Both the position numbers and the translations under genes were made by a program. Positions 11,020 to 23,609 of a stretch of 64,000 nucleotides of DNA are shown piece by piece. How positions within the stretch are numbered: position 1 is the first letter of the stretch; each line of letters begins with the position of its first letter. The notes beneath the pieces were generated by a model, which did no database searches, was not told the DNA's origin, and was given only the letters and a program-made list of their open reading frames with translations. The DNA lies in the NCBI GenBank assembly GCA_025677825.1, contig JAIXMO010000057.1:104942-168941 (forward strand), given 5' to 3'. This stretch comes from Helicostylum pulchrum (Eukaryota; Mucoromycota; Mucoromycetes; Mucorales; Mucoraceae).

Positions 11020-11300
11020 TACTTCTTAAGAAGGTAATGACTTTTTTTTTCTTTTTTTTTTTTGACGACACTAACTTTTTAATTACTCTTTCATCTTCAA
11101 TAATAATTAATTTGAACATCCCAATGTAAGTATTACTTATAACCATTGGCTACATTTCCTTTGAAATTAATATTCGATCGTGTCTCAAGTAGTTGATTTA
11201 CCCTCTCAGCATTTAAAGGAATATTTAAATACAGACGGTCACGTGAGCTATTTATAATTCATATAAGCTAAAACCTATCTCAAGCCTGACTTGCGTTTAT
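11020..11300 (+). other. 3' flank of the Fanzor gene; place to look for a guide-RNA-like element
   Basis: Right after the stop codon lies CTTCTTAAGAAG (11022-11033), a perfect 12-base palindrome, followed by a T-rich run (11041-11063). In known Fanzor and TnpB loci the guide RNA overlaps or follows the 3' end of the gene. Here I see only the palindrome and T-run; no conserved copy of this flank is present elsewhere in the window, so a guide RNA cannot be claimed. Confidence 0.25.
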
Positions 11301-12360
11301 CGATCATCTATTAAATAAAGTGATTTTATGAGTGATTTTAGCATGTATATTATTTCGAGTGTTATTAAAGTAACACAGAAGGACAAGTAAAAAGACTTAA
11401 ATTCATAAACTTGTTTTTTTGAGATCCCAAGTATTATGACAAGTTCAAATATAAAATTTACGACGTAAATCGCTGATATGTCCTGGAGTCACATAAATAA
11501 TAAATACTTTAGAGAGATAGTCAATGATCGATGATAGATTGTCATCCTCAAAAATGACGAAAATGACCAGCTGAAAAGAAAGTAGAAAATTTAGAACAAC
11601 AAGCAGTTTTCAATATTTAATATTAAATACATCTTTCTAAGAACTAACTTTCACTAAGTAACTTAGGCGAAATAATTATTTCTGATGTTTAAGCATACAA
11701 AGAAAACCCCTTATTTCGATCACTGTAAAATTAGAAGTGGTGCCTGGATGTTCGTATAAAAAATAAATATTTAAAAACGATAATGATGGATTATAACATT
11801 TTAACTCACCCAAGTTACTGTATGAAAAAGTATGTTGTTTATCTTTTTCCGCAAGAGCTCAAACATTAAATTCTGTTAAAATTTTTATTGATAGCTGTGC
11901 CAGACTTTTTTTTTAATAAAGTTTTTTTAGGCTGAGAATACCAGCGTTAAATAATTTGTTTCGTATCTCCAAAACCAGAGAATGGTATCGAAGAAAAAAA
12001 AGTAAACAAGACGGATCTAGTTGGTTTCCCCAAAGCCGATTTCTTATTTGCGGAAAAAAAAGTATCGCATATTACCCTTCAGTTGTACCACCTGTAGTAT
12101 CTCCTTTTGGCCGATCAAGACAAACTTTAATTTTGGTCTGTTAATTAGTTTATGATACTTATTTTATAAGAAATACTACAAAAGAAAATACGCCCAAGAA
12201 AACTTAAGCGCTATTACTACTAATATAACTTGTCTAGTAGAATAAAAAAAAAAATATGCGGAATAGTCGTTTCGTATACTCATTGTTACCTTTTTTTTCT
12301 TAACTACTGTAAGCCATTTTCCTGTCCAGTTCATGTTACACAAGTCAAAATGTCTTCCAC
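11301..12360. other. non-coding spacer between the element island and FAH
   Basis: AT-rich, no supported ORF. No repeat shared with other parts of the window was noticed. Confidence 0.45.
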
Positions 12361-12372
12361 GGTCAGCTGACC
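12361..12372. promoter_or_regulatory. 12-bp palindrome upstream of fumarylacetoacetase
   Basis: GGTCAGCTGACC is a perfect palindrome 111 bases before the FAH start codon and stands out in an AT-rich setting. It has the form of a dimeric transcription-factor site with a CAGCTG E-box core. The binding factor is unknown. Confidence 0.4.
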
Positions 12373-12482
12373 TGGCGCTCTTCTTGTATTTAAAGGACCT
12401 TTTTCTGTCCTTTTCGAAAAAGATGAATATATTTTATTTTTACTTTTCTCTCTTACTACTTTACTTTTCAAATCAAAATAAA

Positions 12483-14130
12483 ATGACTCTTGAAAGCTTC
12501 GTTTCCGTTTCTAACAACTCTGATTTCCCTATTCAAAATATCCCATTTGGTATATTTTCCACAAGCGACAAGGTAAATATTTAAAAGTTTTTTGTTTCAC
12601 TCCCAGAAAAAAATAAACTAAATCTGTATTATAGTCCACTCCTCGCGTAGGTACCGCTATTGGCGATAAGGCAGTTGATCTCTCTGAAGTTGCCAAAGCC
12701 GGTTTGTTAGATGGTGTCCAAGGATTAGATGATCCCGTCAAGATTTTCAGTGAGGTAAATTGATTTTTTTTGGAAAGGAAGTAAACGTATATTGATAAAT
12801 ATAAATTATATTTATAGTCTAGCTTAAATACCTTCATGTCATTGGGTCGTCCCGTTTGGAGAGCAACCCGTTTAGCTATCCAAGATATCTTGTCCAAGGA
12901 TAATGCCAAGTTGAGAGATAATTCCGAGCTTTTACAAAAGGTTTTGGTTCCTTTGACCGAAGTTAAGATGCATTTACCCGCTAGAATTGGGTAAGCTCCT
13001 TTTTTTTTTTTTTTATATATGCGGGAAATTGACTTTCTTGTAGTGACTATACTGATTTCTATTGTTCTCGTGAGCATGCTACCAATGTTGGTATTATGTT
13101 CCGTGGTAAGGATAATGCTCTTCAACCTAACTGGCTTCATATTCCCGTCGGTTACCACGGCCGTGCTTCTTCTGTTGTCGTTTCTGGTACCGATATTCGT
13201 CGTCCTGCCGGTCAAAAGCTTCCTGCTAAGGATGCCAAGGCTCCTGTCTTTGGTCCTTCTGGTAGATTAGATATTGAGTTGGAGGTTGGATGGTTTGTTG
13301 GTAAAGGTAACAACCTCGGTGAAAAGATTGATATCAATGATGCTCAAGATCACCTCTTTGGTCTCGTTTTAGTAAACGATTGGAGTGGTAAGTCACATAT
13401 AATATATAAAAAGGATGGCGGTTAACAAACATCATAAATTAGCTCGTGATATTCAAGCATGGGAATATGTTCCTTTGGGCCCTTTCTTGGGTAAGAGTTT
13501 CGGTACTTCTATCTCACCTTGGATCGTTACTATGGATGCTCTCGAACCTTTCCTTGTTAGTGGACCTGTTCAAGCTTCTCCTGAACCTTTACCTTATCTT
13601 CAAGAAAATAAGCCTTCTGCCTACGATATTAATCTTGAAGTTCAAATCAAACGTAAGTATATATAGATGATGATAAAAATAAGTAAATTCTAACGAAAAC
13701 CGTGTTTATAGCTGCTGAGTCCTCTAAGTTCGAAACCGTTACAGTTTCTAACCTCAAGCACATGTACTGGTCTGTTACTCAACAATTAGCCCATCATACT
13801 GTCAACGGTTGTAACATGAGGTCAGGAGATATGGGAGCTACTGGTACTATTTCAGGACCTGTAAGTATATGTAGTATATTATGTAAAAATATATATGTAT
13901 AAACTAAGTAAACAAATTTTGTATAGGAAAAGGGGTCTTATGGTTCATTATTAGAAATCACCTGGAGTGGTAGAGATAAAATTGCATTTGAAAATGGCGT
14001 TGAGCGTACATTCTTACAAGATGGAGATGAAGTTAAAATTACAGGTAGAGCTGGTAAAGATAGCTCATTAGGCTACAACATTGGTTTCGGCGAATGTAGT
14101 GGAAAAATTCTTCCTTGTTTATATCAATAA
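12483..14130 (+). CDS. fumarylacetoacetase (tyrosine catabolism)
   Basis: The enzyme hydrolyses fumarylacetoacetate to fumarate and acetoacetate, the last step of tyrosine breakdown, in the cytosol. Seven exons: 12483-12572, 12635-12754, 12818-12990, 13044-13387, 13443-13652, 13712-13860, 13927-14130, giving 429 aa, the normal size. The N-terminal SH3-like domain covers about residues 1-118. The catalytic part has [16 protein letters not shown] (metal-ligand Asp132 and base His139), an ELE pair in [11 protein letters not shown], and [19 protein letters not shown]. The C-terminus includes [20 protein letters not shown], typical of the family. All introns are GT-AG, about 50-70 bp, and the joins restore the conserved WSARDIQ and HATNVG motifs, which supports them. 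Nothing is missing, so it should be functional. Confidence 0.95.
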
Positions 14131-14315
14131 TTTCCCCACATGACTTGTACACTTTCGGTGATTACTTTTTCCCGGAGAAACCACATTTGCAGATATTTTG
14201 CATGACGTAAAAATATAATAAAGCTCTAAACTTTAAAACTAGTTCATAATGAGATCATTTCTTTTATAATCTATTCTTTCTTTCTTTTTCTGTTCGAAGA
14301 ATAATTACAATAATC

Positions 14316-16957
14316 ATGTCTGCTCATCAACGCAAAGGTTCTGATAGTAAGGACAGGTCTTATGGATATCAACTTGAATCCGAAATAGAAAATTCCGAAG
14401 AAAAATGTACGGAGTTACCCGCTGGTTATCGATATGTTGCAGATACCCGACGTCAAAGTATGAACCCGGAAAACTTTATAGCTCCAAATTTGGAAAATAC
14501 TTGCAGTGATGTTCGTAAACGTGGTTACTTGCCTATTGAAAACTATGGCATTATTGGTAATATGAGAACTATTGCACTCATTGGTACCGATGCTTCTTGT
14601 GATTTTTTTTGTTATCCAAAGTTTGACTCTCCATCTATCTTCTGTCGCGTTCTTGATAAAGATAAAGGCGGTCATTTCTCTATCTCCCCTAGTACTCCTC
14701 ACACAAGTAACAAGCAAATGTATCTTCCCAACAGCAATATTTTAACTACTCGCTTCTTATCTGATGAAGGAGTTGCTGAAATTACTGACTATATGCATGT
14801 TCCCGCTAACGGACAACGTGTATCAACGAAACCTCTCTTGCCTTGGATTATCCGTAAAGTGCGTGTTATTCGAGGTTCCGTATCTTTCAGGATGGAATGT
14901 TATCCCGCCTTTAATTATGCACAGGCTAGACATAGCACAGAAGTTATCAATGAACCAGTCTCCGATGATCAACAAACCATAGCCGGCCTCGAAGCAAAGT
15001 TGTACCCTGAAGAAGATTTGCATTATTACACTGGAAGTGACCGTGTAATTTATACAAGTGATGACGGTTTAACAATGGATTTGCGTCACTTGGTAAAATG
15101 TGGTGAATTTGAGTGCCCACTTGTCAAATTCAAGGTGGACAAGAAGGATACTGCCCATTTAGGATCTGGTGTATATTCTGAATTCGACTTAAAAGAGACG
15201 CAAGAAGTTGTATTTATATTCCGTGAAGTACCTGTAGCTACAGATCGTTCCAATGAAACTCCTATTGACCGAAGGTTCAGATTAGCCTCCGATCCTCCCT
15301 TGACTATGAGTCTTTTGGATGCATTATTCAGACAAACAAGTACATATTGGTTGGAATGGGTCAAACAAAGCACTTATAAGGGTCGTTGGAGAGAAAATGT
15401 CTTACGAAGTGCCTTGACTTTGAAATTATTGACTTATGAACCAGTAAGTATTTAATTTTGTTTTTTGCTGAAACATATTAATTTTTTTATTATTATTATT
15501 TTATTTGTAGACAGGTGCTGTTATTGCTGCTCCTACTTTTGGTTTCCCAGAAGGTTTGTTATATCTTAAAAGTCCCAAATATATATATATTTTTTTTAAT
15601 TTTAACCACATCTTTTTTTTTTTAGCTATTGGTGGACCCCGTAATTGGGATTATCGATATGTATGGATTCGAGACTCTTCCTTTACGATCTATGCCTTTC
15701 TTCGATTAGGTTTTAGTCGTGAGGCAAAGGAGTTTATGAATTATATCCAGAATCGTTGTGACGACTTGGTAAATAGAGTTTACTTACATATAATATCTGT
15801 AATAAGCTAATGATATGTATAGAATGAAGATGGGTCATTGAATATTATGTATAGTATCGATGGTGTAAAAAGACTTGATGAAGTTGATCTATTACACTTG
15901 GACGGCTATCGTGGATCTAAACCTGTTCGTGTCGGTAATGGAGCTTACGACCATATTCAATTAGATATCTATGGGGAATTAATGGATGGTATATATTTGT
16001 ATAACAAATATGGCTCACCCATTTCTTATGATATGTGGTGTGCTGTTCGCAAATTGGCTGATTACGTCTGTGGAAACTGGGATATGCCTGATATGTCTAT
16101 TTGGGAAGTTAGAGGACGTAGACAACAATTTACATACTCTCTGGTCATGTGCTGGGTTGCGTTAGATAGAGGTAATAATGATGACGATGATAATGACGGT
16201 ACATAATGCTTGAAACTAATAGTATATAAACACAGCTTTAAGATTAGCAGAAAAAAGAGTATTCCCTTGCCCTCATCGCGAAAAATGGATGACAACTAGA
16301 GATGAAATCTATGAACTTGTTCAAAATAAATGTTATAACCACGAGTTGAAAATGTTTACGCAGAGTGTTGAATCCCATGACGCATTAGACGCTAGTACAC
16401 TTATTATGCCATTGGTATTTTTTTCTTCGCCAACAGACCCAAGACTATTGAATACTATTAACCGAATTTTGATGCCTCCCGAGAAAGGAGGTCTTGTAGC
16501 AAATGACCTTGTATTTAGATATAACTTTTTAACTACAGATGATGGCGTAGGCGGATTAGAAGGGGCATTTTCAATGTGTACGTTTTGGTTAGTTGAAGCT
16601 TTAACTAGAGCAGGAAAATACGATAAAAAACTATTGAATCGAGCAGTTGTTATGTTTGAAAAAATGTTATCTTATGCTAATCATCTCGGTTTATTCTCGG
16701 AAGAAATCGCTAGATCTGGAGAACTTTTGGGTAACTTTCCTCAAGCATTTACTCATCTGTCATTTATTAGTGGTAAGTGTGAGCCGAGATTGTGTAATAA
16801 GGGATAGAGTCGCATATTAAATAGGGATAAGGGGGAAAGGAAGATGGACAAAGGGGAAAGTGTAAAATATATATTTATTAATATTATTTTCTTCATAGCT
16901 GCTTACAACTTGGATCGTGTATTATCTCATTCAAAAGAAAGTGATCAGTTAAATTGA
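14316..16957 (+). CDS. GH15 family trehalase/glucoamylase-like hydrolase
   Basis: Predicted 752 aa in six exons: 14316-15443, 15511-15553, 15626-15768, 15823-16171, 16236-16772, 16899-16957. The N-terminal domain (about residues 70-330) begins [20 protein letters not shown] and carries [14 protein letters not shown], the signature of the trehalase-like N-domain that precedes GH15 catalytic domains. The (alpha/alpha)6 catalytic domain follows: [32 protein letters not shown] and LGLFSEEI, the last holding a glutamate in the position of the GH15 general base. No signal peptide is seen, so it is probably intracellular; the substrate (trehalose or another alpha-glucoside) cannot be decided from sequence. 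It starts 185 bp downstream of FAH on the same strand with its own T-rich leader. Confidence 0.88.
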
Positions 16958-17266
16958 TAGGATAGTTAATTGAAAAATAAAAATAAATAAATAATGAGAT
17001 TAAAATCATTGAGCCGGTTCCTACATTGTAATAAACCGAGTTCCATTGTTCAAAATGGAATCATACTATCTGGTATAAGTAGGTGCCTTAAGAATCCCTT
17101 AATATTTTTTCTTCTCTCTCTCTTTCTTCTTATTTTTATTTTCCTTTTTTTCACGCAGTAAATACGTATACACATACATTCCACATCTTTATTATATTTA
17201 ACTGGCCTCATTTTCCTCTTTCTTATACCTTTTTTATATATCCATTTCTTTCGAATTATACAAACA
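16958..17266. other. intergenic spacer with pyrimidine-rich leader
   Basis: Holds the 3' end of the GH15 gene and a C/T-rich stretch (17105-17260) that looks like the promoter and 5' leader of the next gene. No ORF. Confidence 0.4.
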
Positions 17267-18131
17267 ATGAAAAGCGTTCGGTTATCATTTAGAAAGAAAT
17301 TCGACGATCAGTACACATTTGACCTTCAAAACAATGTAAAAAAAGCACAGACGATAATTTTTTTCTATTGTTTATATTTATTAATTTCGTTTTTAACTAT
17401 AATTTTTTTTTAGCTTACAGTCCATGACTTTCACTCAATTGTTGGACTTTTCAATCAAGCCGCACGTCTTAGACCACCGCCTGGTCCCAAGTTATTTTGG
17501 ATTGGAACTTTACTTACCATGTGGATGACCGCTTCAATTTCGTTTTATTTATGTTGGATTCATTTTGAAAACCCTTATATTCTCGTTGCATTACCAGCCT
17601 CTATTATTACCAGCTCTTTTTTTATGGCTTGGTTGCATAGAAGTAGAAGAACCAAGGTACTATTTTAACTGATTTGTTTGTATACATATATATGTGGTGC
17701 TAATATAGCATGATAGTTTGAACGAAACATTCTCGAGATATGCAGTCGATTAAACGCAACCGAAAACATCCGTGGTATCAATTTCAGATTTAATAAAAAT
17801 GGTGTTGATGTAACACCTTTCCGAATTCAATCACTGTCTGGCATAAAGTCTGTTTACGTAAGTAAAAAAATATAAATGATAGAATAAATACCGTTTGCTA
17901 ACCCTAAATTAGGCCATAGATATTGAGTTTGATGATCGATATAACGCTTTGAAAAGCCGTCAATTCAACCGACGTTCACGGTCTGAAGACGATGTGGGAT
18001 ATATATTACCACCTAAATCAGTTTATTTCAATAACCAATTCGCAGACGAAAAAGATTCTCAAGACATGTTCCAAGAGTTACCACCATGTTGGTCGCCTCC
18101 GTACAACGAGAAGGCGCATACTTTTGTTTAA
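17267..18131 (+). CDS. conserved two-TM membrane protein, unknown function
   Basis: Four exons (17267-17335, 17414-17656, 17717-17857, 17913-18131) give 223 aa. Two adjacent hydrophobic segments, roughly residues 50-70 (WIGTLLTMWMTASISFYLCW) and 78-96 (ILVALPASIITSSFFMAWLH), form a hairpin in the membrane, followed by a soluble segment with ICSRLNATENIRGINFRF and a polar, Pro-rich tail. The exon 3 acceptor is chosen at 17715-17716, because it keeps the frame open while the AG at 17708-17709 does not. The ICSxxNATENxRGxNFRF block looks familiar from uncharacterised fungal membrane proteins, but I cannot assign a function. Confidence 0.75.
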
Positions 18132-18864
18132 ATAGAACAAGATTTTTATTATTGTATTTTAGTTTTTTATTGTTATACTCGACAATTTGTCCTCTCTTTT
18201 TTCTTCTTTTTTTTAAGCTTTTTTTTTTCACCTTTTACAGCAAGTATACCACTTGCATAATAAAAAATTGTTGTTCGGTTTAAAACGAACCTTCCAAATA
18301 AATAGCCGTGACATACAATAAGCTTGCTTTTTTTCCTGCACTAAAACTTGTTAGAGTATCGCCATTTTTTTTCGTTTAGTATTTTTATTTTTTTTTATTT
18401 ATTTGTATCAGGGGTTCTGACACTTTATTTATATAATATTTAAAGAAAAGGTATACTTTCTACATAAAGTATGGGATGGTGATAGATGTGTGAGGGAAAA
18501 AAAAAATATGGATTTTTTTAAATATGCTAAAGCTTTACCTTTTTTTTTTAAAAGTTTTTATAAAGCATATTTTAAATGCGTGATTTCTTTGATAGTTACC
18601 GATTTGATAGAGTAATAAATTAATATATAAAAAAAGTAGTAGGAACAGACCGTGCTCGAACTCGTGTAAAAGTATGCTTAGTCAATATTAAATATTTGTC
18701 ACAAAATAGCATAAATCGAACATATTTCACAAGTCTCCTCAATTTTGACATAATATTCCATAAAATGCAGGGTTGTAAAGAGGCGAAAGGGGTATTAGAG
18801 GGGATGTTACACAGTAATCGATTTTGGAAATAGTCAACCTAATGAAAAAATAATAGTCTATTGT
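18132..18864. other. intergenic region before the F-box gene
   Basis: AT-rich with long T-runs; T9A4-type tract at 18541-18554. No supported gene. The last 30 bases before 18865 include an A-rich start context. Confidence 0.4.
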
Positions 18865-20424
18865 ATGTCTTCTTTAAACCAATTCCCTTTTGAAGTTTTA
18901 TACAAAATAGCAAGTCATTTAGAAACGAATGACCAACGCACTTGCCTTACTGTATGTAAAGCATGGTATCGTCCTCTATTAGAAACACTTTACAATCTAG
19001 TTCAGATAAAAGACTTGCGATCGTTTCGGTCGTTCCTTGTCAACATTACTCACCATCGACACCAGCCAAACTTTTATGTTAAAAAGCTCGAGATGCCTTA
19101 TATGACGAGTGATTGGGAACTTTCGGAGCGTGCCATGATGTTTACCGAATTTGAATTACTAGCACGACATTGTATTTATTTAACAGAGATTTCATTCATT
19201 GAAAACGGTTATTGGCGGTGGATGGCTAGACTGGACTTTACCAAATATTGGCTTCGTTTAACGAAATTACCATTATCTTTTGGCAGTAAAGATTCGTTTA
19301 TTGTATTTCAAGGGATGGCCGACCGAATCACTTCGTTGGAGCTTCGTGCTGACTTTCCATCACCGCTATCTGTCTTAGATTTGATACCACAAATACTCAA
19401 TCTTCAAACATTGTATATTCATGACAGAGTAATGACATTAAATATGTTACAATTACAAAAACTGGATCATATAGAAAATCTTACTTTATTGACAAACGTT
19501 ATATCCTCTGAAGACTATTCTCTACGATCTCCTACGAAATTAAAAACATTTGCTTGTGCTATTGATGATCCAAACTCATCTTGGTTTTCTATCTTCAAAT
19601 CATATTATCAAGATATCGACACACTAACAGTTCATTGTCAAACAGATAATAACAATACCGAGGATTGTCTACTAAAGATACTCGAATCTGTACTGGATAC
19701 TACTCATGCCACGAAAATTCAACAAGTCAAGACAAGCTTTTATGACACTCACGATTTTAGACTCACGGTTGAAAGCGTTATTATGGACATCATCTATGAT
19801 TACACAATTAGGGACAGACGTGGTATACCATCTGTAATTTCTTTTGATATTAAGTACTATGATGCCAGTGTATTTGTCTATCCACGAAACTCGTTTGAAT
19901 CTATATTTTCGAGAAATGACACACAGCAACATGTATTTAAGGTGACAAAGAGTTGGCCAGATGATGAGAAAAAGAACGACGAAATTAAATTTCTTGACAA
20001 TATCATCAATGACCCAATCCACCTTCAATTAACACATCTATCGATCACTAGAGTAACGCATTGTCTAGGACCTACACCTCCATTTTATTTAGACATTCTC
20101 TTACATCAATATCCTCGTTTAGAATCATTCTCATTTTCAGTATCTAAAAAAATAAATATAAATAGAAAAAGATTAGGCAGACCTGAATATATAGAAGGTG
20201 CAGAAATTATGATTAACGATCCTACAACCTGCTTTCATCCTATTCGTATACTGAAAATAAAATCATCCAAAATCAATCGTTCAGTGTTTCACTTCCTATT
20301 TAAATCATGTACAAGATTAAAAAAATTGTATTTGCATGATTGTTACTTTAAGGATGACGAAACCATCATAGCGATAGAATACTTTTGTTTACGACATGGT
20401 GTTGAATTGATCATTATTAAATGA
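18865..20424 (+). CDS. F-box protein with leucine-rich-repeat-like body
   Basis: Single-exon gene of 519 aa. Residues 5-48 (FPFEVLYKIASHLETNDQ, then CLTVCKAWYRPLLETLYN) form a canonical F-box, which binds Skp1 in SCF ubiquitin ligases. The remainder has irregular Leu-rich units such as LKTFACAI, LTHLSITRV and CTRLKKLYLHDCYF, consistent with degenerate LRRs used for substrate recognition. Large families of such F-box/LRR proteins exist in Mucoromycota; the substrate is unknown. No frameshift or stop interrupts it. Promoter and terminator regions show nothing remarkable. Confidence 0.88.
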   Translation: MSSLNQFPFEVLYKIASHLETNDQRTCLTVCKAWYRPLLETLYNLVQIKDLRSFRSFLVNITHHRHQPNFYVKKLEMPYMTSDWELSERAMMFTEFELLARHCIYLTEISFIENGYWRWMARLDFTKYWLRLTKLPLSFGSKDSFIVFQGMADRITSLELRADFPSPLSVLDLIPQILNLQTLYIHDRVMTLNMLQLQKLDHIENLTLLTNVISSEDYSLRSPTKLKTFACAIDDPNSSWFSIFKSYYQDIDTLTVHCQTDNNNTEDCLLKILESVLDTTHATKIQQVKTSFYDTHDFRLTVESVIMDIIYDYTIRDRRGIPSVISFDIKYYDASVFVYPRNSFESIFSRNDTQQHVFKVTKSWPDDEKKNDEIKFLDNIINDPIHLQLTHLSITRVTHCLGPTPPFYLDILLHQYPRLESFSFSVSKKININRKRLGRPEYIEGAEIMINDPTTCFHPIRILKIKSSKINRSVFHFLFKSCTRLKKLYLHDCYFKDDETIIAIEYFCLRHGVELIIIK

Positions 20425-21252
20425 ATATAAATGAATATAAATAATAGTAATAAAAAACAACTGGTACCTGATTTTTTTTCTACGGTGTTGAGGTGATTTT
20501 ATATTTATTTATTTTTCAAGTGCTTGACAGGTTTGTATTAGATGTCATGGGCGCGGACACAGCGGAGAAGAAAGAAAAAATGTCTTTGTTAGAGACTAGA
20601 AAATAAAATTAATAAGTAGTTGTTTCTGGTTATCTTATCGAGGGATATTGAATTTTTGACTTTGGGTGATGTATTTTGCTGTAAGAAACGATAAAAGTGG
20701 TCACGTTGGGTACCATCGCTACTCATAATGGTTATTATGGTTCCAGTCTAGTCAAGTCTCTTATTATCCCCTACTCTTTATTTTGTCGTAATTTGTTTAG
20801 TAACTACTCCCCGTGGGTGAAGCACTGCCAAGAAAGTGCTTCGATTAATAGGTGTTACCGATTTTCATACTACTTCTCGTGGTTCTACTTGTACTCTGGG
20901 TAACTTCACTAAAGCTATATATACATATATATTTATTTTTACTGGCTATTTATTAATACTTGTAAATTGCTAACTAACTCCTGTTCTTTGGGTTCACTAA
21001 GGGTCTTTACCAAGAATTCTCTGATTTCCTGTTTAAAGTAATTGGATTCTTGGAGTATTTTTTTTTAAAAAAAAGGCAAAAATGATTAATTTATTAGATT
21101 AAAGAGTAGAATAACAATTAGAGAAAAATTGAGAGAAAAAGAAAAAGTGAAAGAGAGTGTATGTGTACTTATGTATATGGAAAGAAAAAAAAGGGTTACC
21201 TGAGAAAAAAAACGAGGGGAATTGAGGGACACTATTATACATTTAGGCTATA
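20425..21252. other. intergenic region with hairpin and T/A palindrome
   Basis: Contains GAAGCACT-8 nt-AGTGCTTC (20819-20842), a perfect 8-bp stem, inside a locally GC-richer patch (20690-20910), and a T9A8 junction at 21058-21074. No ORF convincingly coding. It lies between two convergent genes (F-box plus, SUR7-like minus). Confidence 0.4.
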
Positions 21253-22855
21253 CTAAGTCGATGAAGTAGAAGCAGTTGGAGTTTTTGTTTGAAGATAACT
21301 TTGTATTCTTTTATCTTTTACCACCTTCTTATTTAATGGGTGCTCGACAACAGGAGGCATACTTAATATAGGGACCGAATTTTGCTGTTGAAAGTAAGTC
21401 GAATCTGGAGATTGCTCTTCATAGTAAGGTGTCATACAAAAAGAATTTTTACTATCATTTGTCGTAGCAGTTGTTGGAGGATATTGAAATGGGTGTGGAG
21501 ATATACTGGTGGGAGTATTTTTATAAGTTGGTTCCAATTCAGATAAGGGCTTATGACTTCTCTTTGATTTACTATGGCCACCAAAAGTTAATGCAGAATC
21601 ATTACTTTCTTTTCTTTTTTGGTGATGATGGTTTTTATTAGATGTTACACGCGATTTATTGTTATTATTTCCACGTGTTGTAATAGCAGCAGTAGTAGTA
21701 TCTACAGGTGGAGGTGTTGGTGTAAGTGATACTTTTTCGTTTGGTCCAATACTCCTTTGTCGTTGCTCATGAAAGCTCCTAACATTCTTTTGTTGCTGAC
21801 GAAGATGAGGATTATTATTGCTACGGTATTTTGGTACAGGTGCTGGATTATTATATGGATCATATGTATTATCTGGCTTTTGTGGCCAAAGTTCATCATG
21901 GTCGCTATCATCAAACATAGTAACATCACGCCATACAGCTAATTCATCTTGTTGTTGATGTTGTAGTTGTTGATGATGGTAGCTATTAGTTGTTAAGCTT
22001 TGCTCGCTACTGGATTGATTCTTCCTCTTTTTTATTGGATTATCTTTTTGAAAACTCCAATGTTTTTTTGGTTCCTCTTCTGATATTGGAATAGAAAAGA
22101 AAGAAGAAGCAATAAACCAAAATATCAAGCCGATAAAGAGGAGAATAAGGGCAATAGAAAATATAATCACCTCAATTTGAACCGCATGCCTAGCACAATA
22201 AACATTATTATTTAAACTTTTACATGTCTGTTTTATCATTCGAAAATACTGATCATAAGTTGAACCAAAACCATAAGCTATAAGAATCGATGTTGCCAGT
22301 AGTAATCCAACGACAATTTTTCGATAAATATATTTTCCTCTTCTATTTGCCCATAATCCAATAAAAAATGCAATACAGCTAAATACTGTTGCTAATATTA
22401 AAGGTATAATTCTACCGAACGATGTATTGTTGGTAAGGGGCGGGATTGCATTATGTTCAGTTGCGACCTGAAGAATAGTCGATACATCTGATATATAAAA
22501 AGTAAATAAACAAATAAACAGTTAAAAATGTTTATAATTATGATATCATACCTGGCTGGTATTTGAGATTAGTCGGTGTACATGAGCAATTCAAAGCATA
22601 CATGTAGCAATGCTTCCATAATCCAAATGATACTGAATCAGGTGTAGTCAGGTTACTTGAAATATTTCTATAAAGAAATACTTGGTGCATTGACATACTG
22701 CTTTTAAAAGAGCAGCTAGAAGCATTATCGTTAGTTTCGAGCCAACTACCAAATCCAATAGCTAATACAGCTAGTAATAATGCTCCAATACGAACTGAGG
22801 GCAATAAAACTCTTTCAACGAACGGACCATAAGGCGATCGTTTCCTTATGGACAT
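21253..22855 (-). CDS. SUR7/PalI-like four-TM plasma-membrane protein
   Basis: Two exons on the minus strand, 22855-22552 and 22487-21253, give 512 aa. TM1 (about 20-37) is followed by a Cys-rich, N-glycosylatable ectodomain (ALNCSCTPTNL). TM2 (about 129-150), TM3 (about 159-177) and TM4 (about 208-232) follow. The long cytosolic tail (about 280 residues) is rich in Gln, Asn, Ser, Pro and His, with a basic stretch near residues 390-410. A short first TM, a Cys-containing loop and three later TMs match the SUR7/PalI (claudin-like) superfamily, which works in eisosomes or pH sensing at the plasma membrane. Which subgroup it belongs to cannot be decided; the family call is from topology. Confidence 0.65.
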
Positions 22856-23609
22856 AATATACGAGTATAAATATATTTATATATAAAAATAAAGAGAGAG
22901 AAAAAAAAAATGGAAAATCAAACTGGGTTGCTTTTAGATTATACTTTTTTTTTCATGTAATACAAAAGGGTCTTAAAAAAGAGAGATCCCTTAAGTTAAA
23001 CAAGTGCCCCGTATTTCCAAGGGGCGAAACAATTGTGTATACTAGATTTGCACCAGATTGTGGTTCCACTTTAATAATAGAAAATAGGTGGTACATGCGA
23101 TGATACAAAAATAATACCCTTGCCAAATAACTTGCAACAATTGTTAAAGGTACATGTAATTGATGTTGTACAATAATTGTCATCGTATTCATTTACTAAG
23201 AGCCCGATAATAAGAGCTAATGCATTTATTATTTTAAGCAGTAAAGGAAGGAGAATCTCGATAAATGGTTATATAAGTTATTTAAATCTACAATAATTGT
23301 AATTTGAAGGAGGGAAAACAATTAAAAGTAATAATAAAGACTCTGTTTTAAACATTTACAAATCAACCACCAACGAAAAAAGAAAAGAGATGATCATCGT
23401 TATCTTCTGTGTTCATTGCATGCGTGTCAAAGAGTATTCATATTTTTTTTTGAAGTACAAAAAATGACCGTGCGTGAGAGAATAAAGTATATATGCTCGC
23501 CATATCTTTTGATATAAAAAGAAAGAGGGAATTATTAAACAGGAATATGTGGCATCCCACTCTCAAATAAATAGAACATTTTTTGAACTCAGTGATAAAC
23601 CTTTCCAAC
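22856..23609. other. intergenic stretch upstream of the SUR7-like gene
   Basis: The part next to 22855 is AT-rich promoter sequence. From about 22960 to 23600 there are scattered short ORFs, none supported. No repeat shared with other parts of the window was noticed. Confidence 0.35.

Noticed and set aside
12529..13215. 228-aa ORF antisense to fumarylacetoacetase
   Set aside because: Crosses three introns of a well-supported gene on the other strand and shows no protein-family features.
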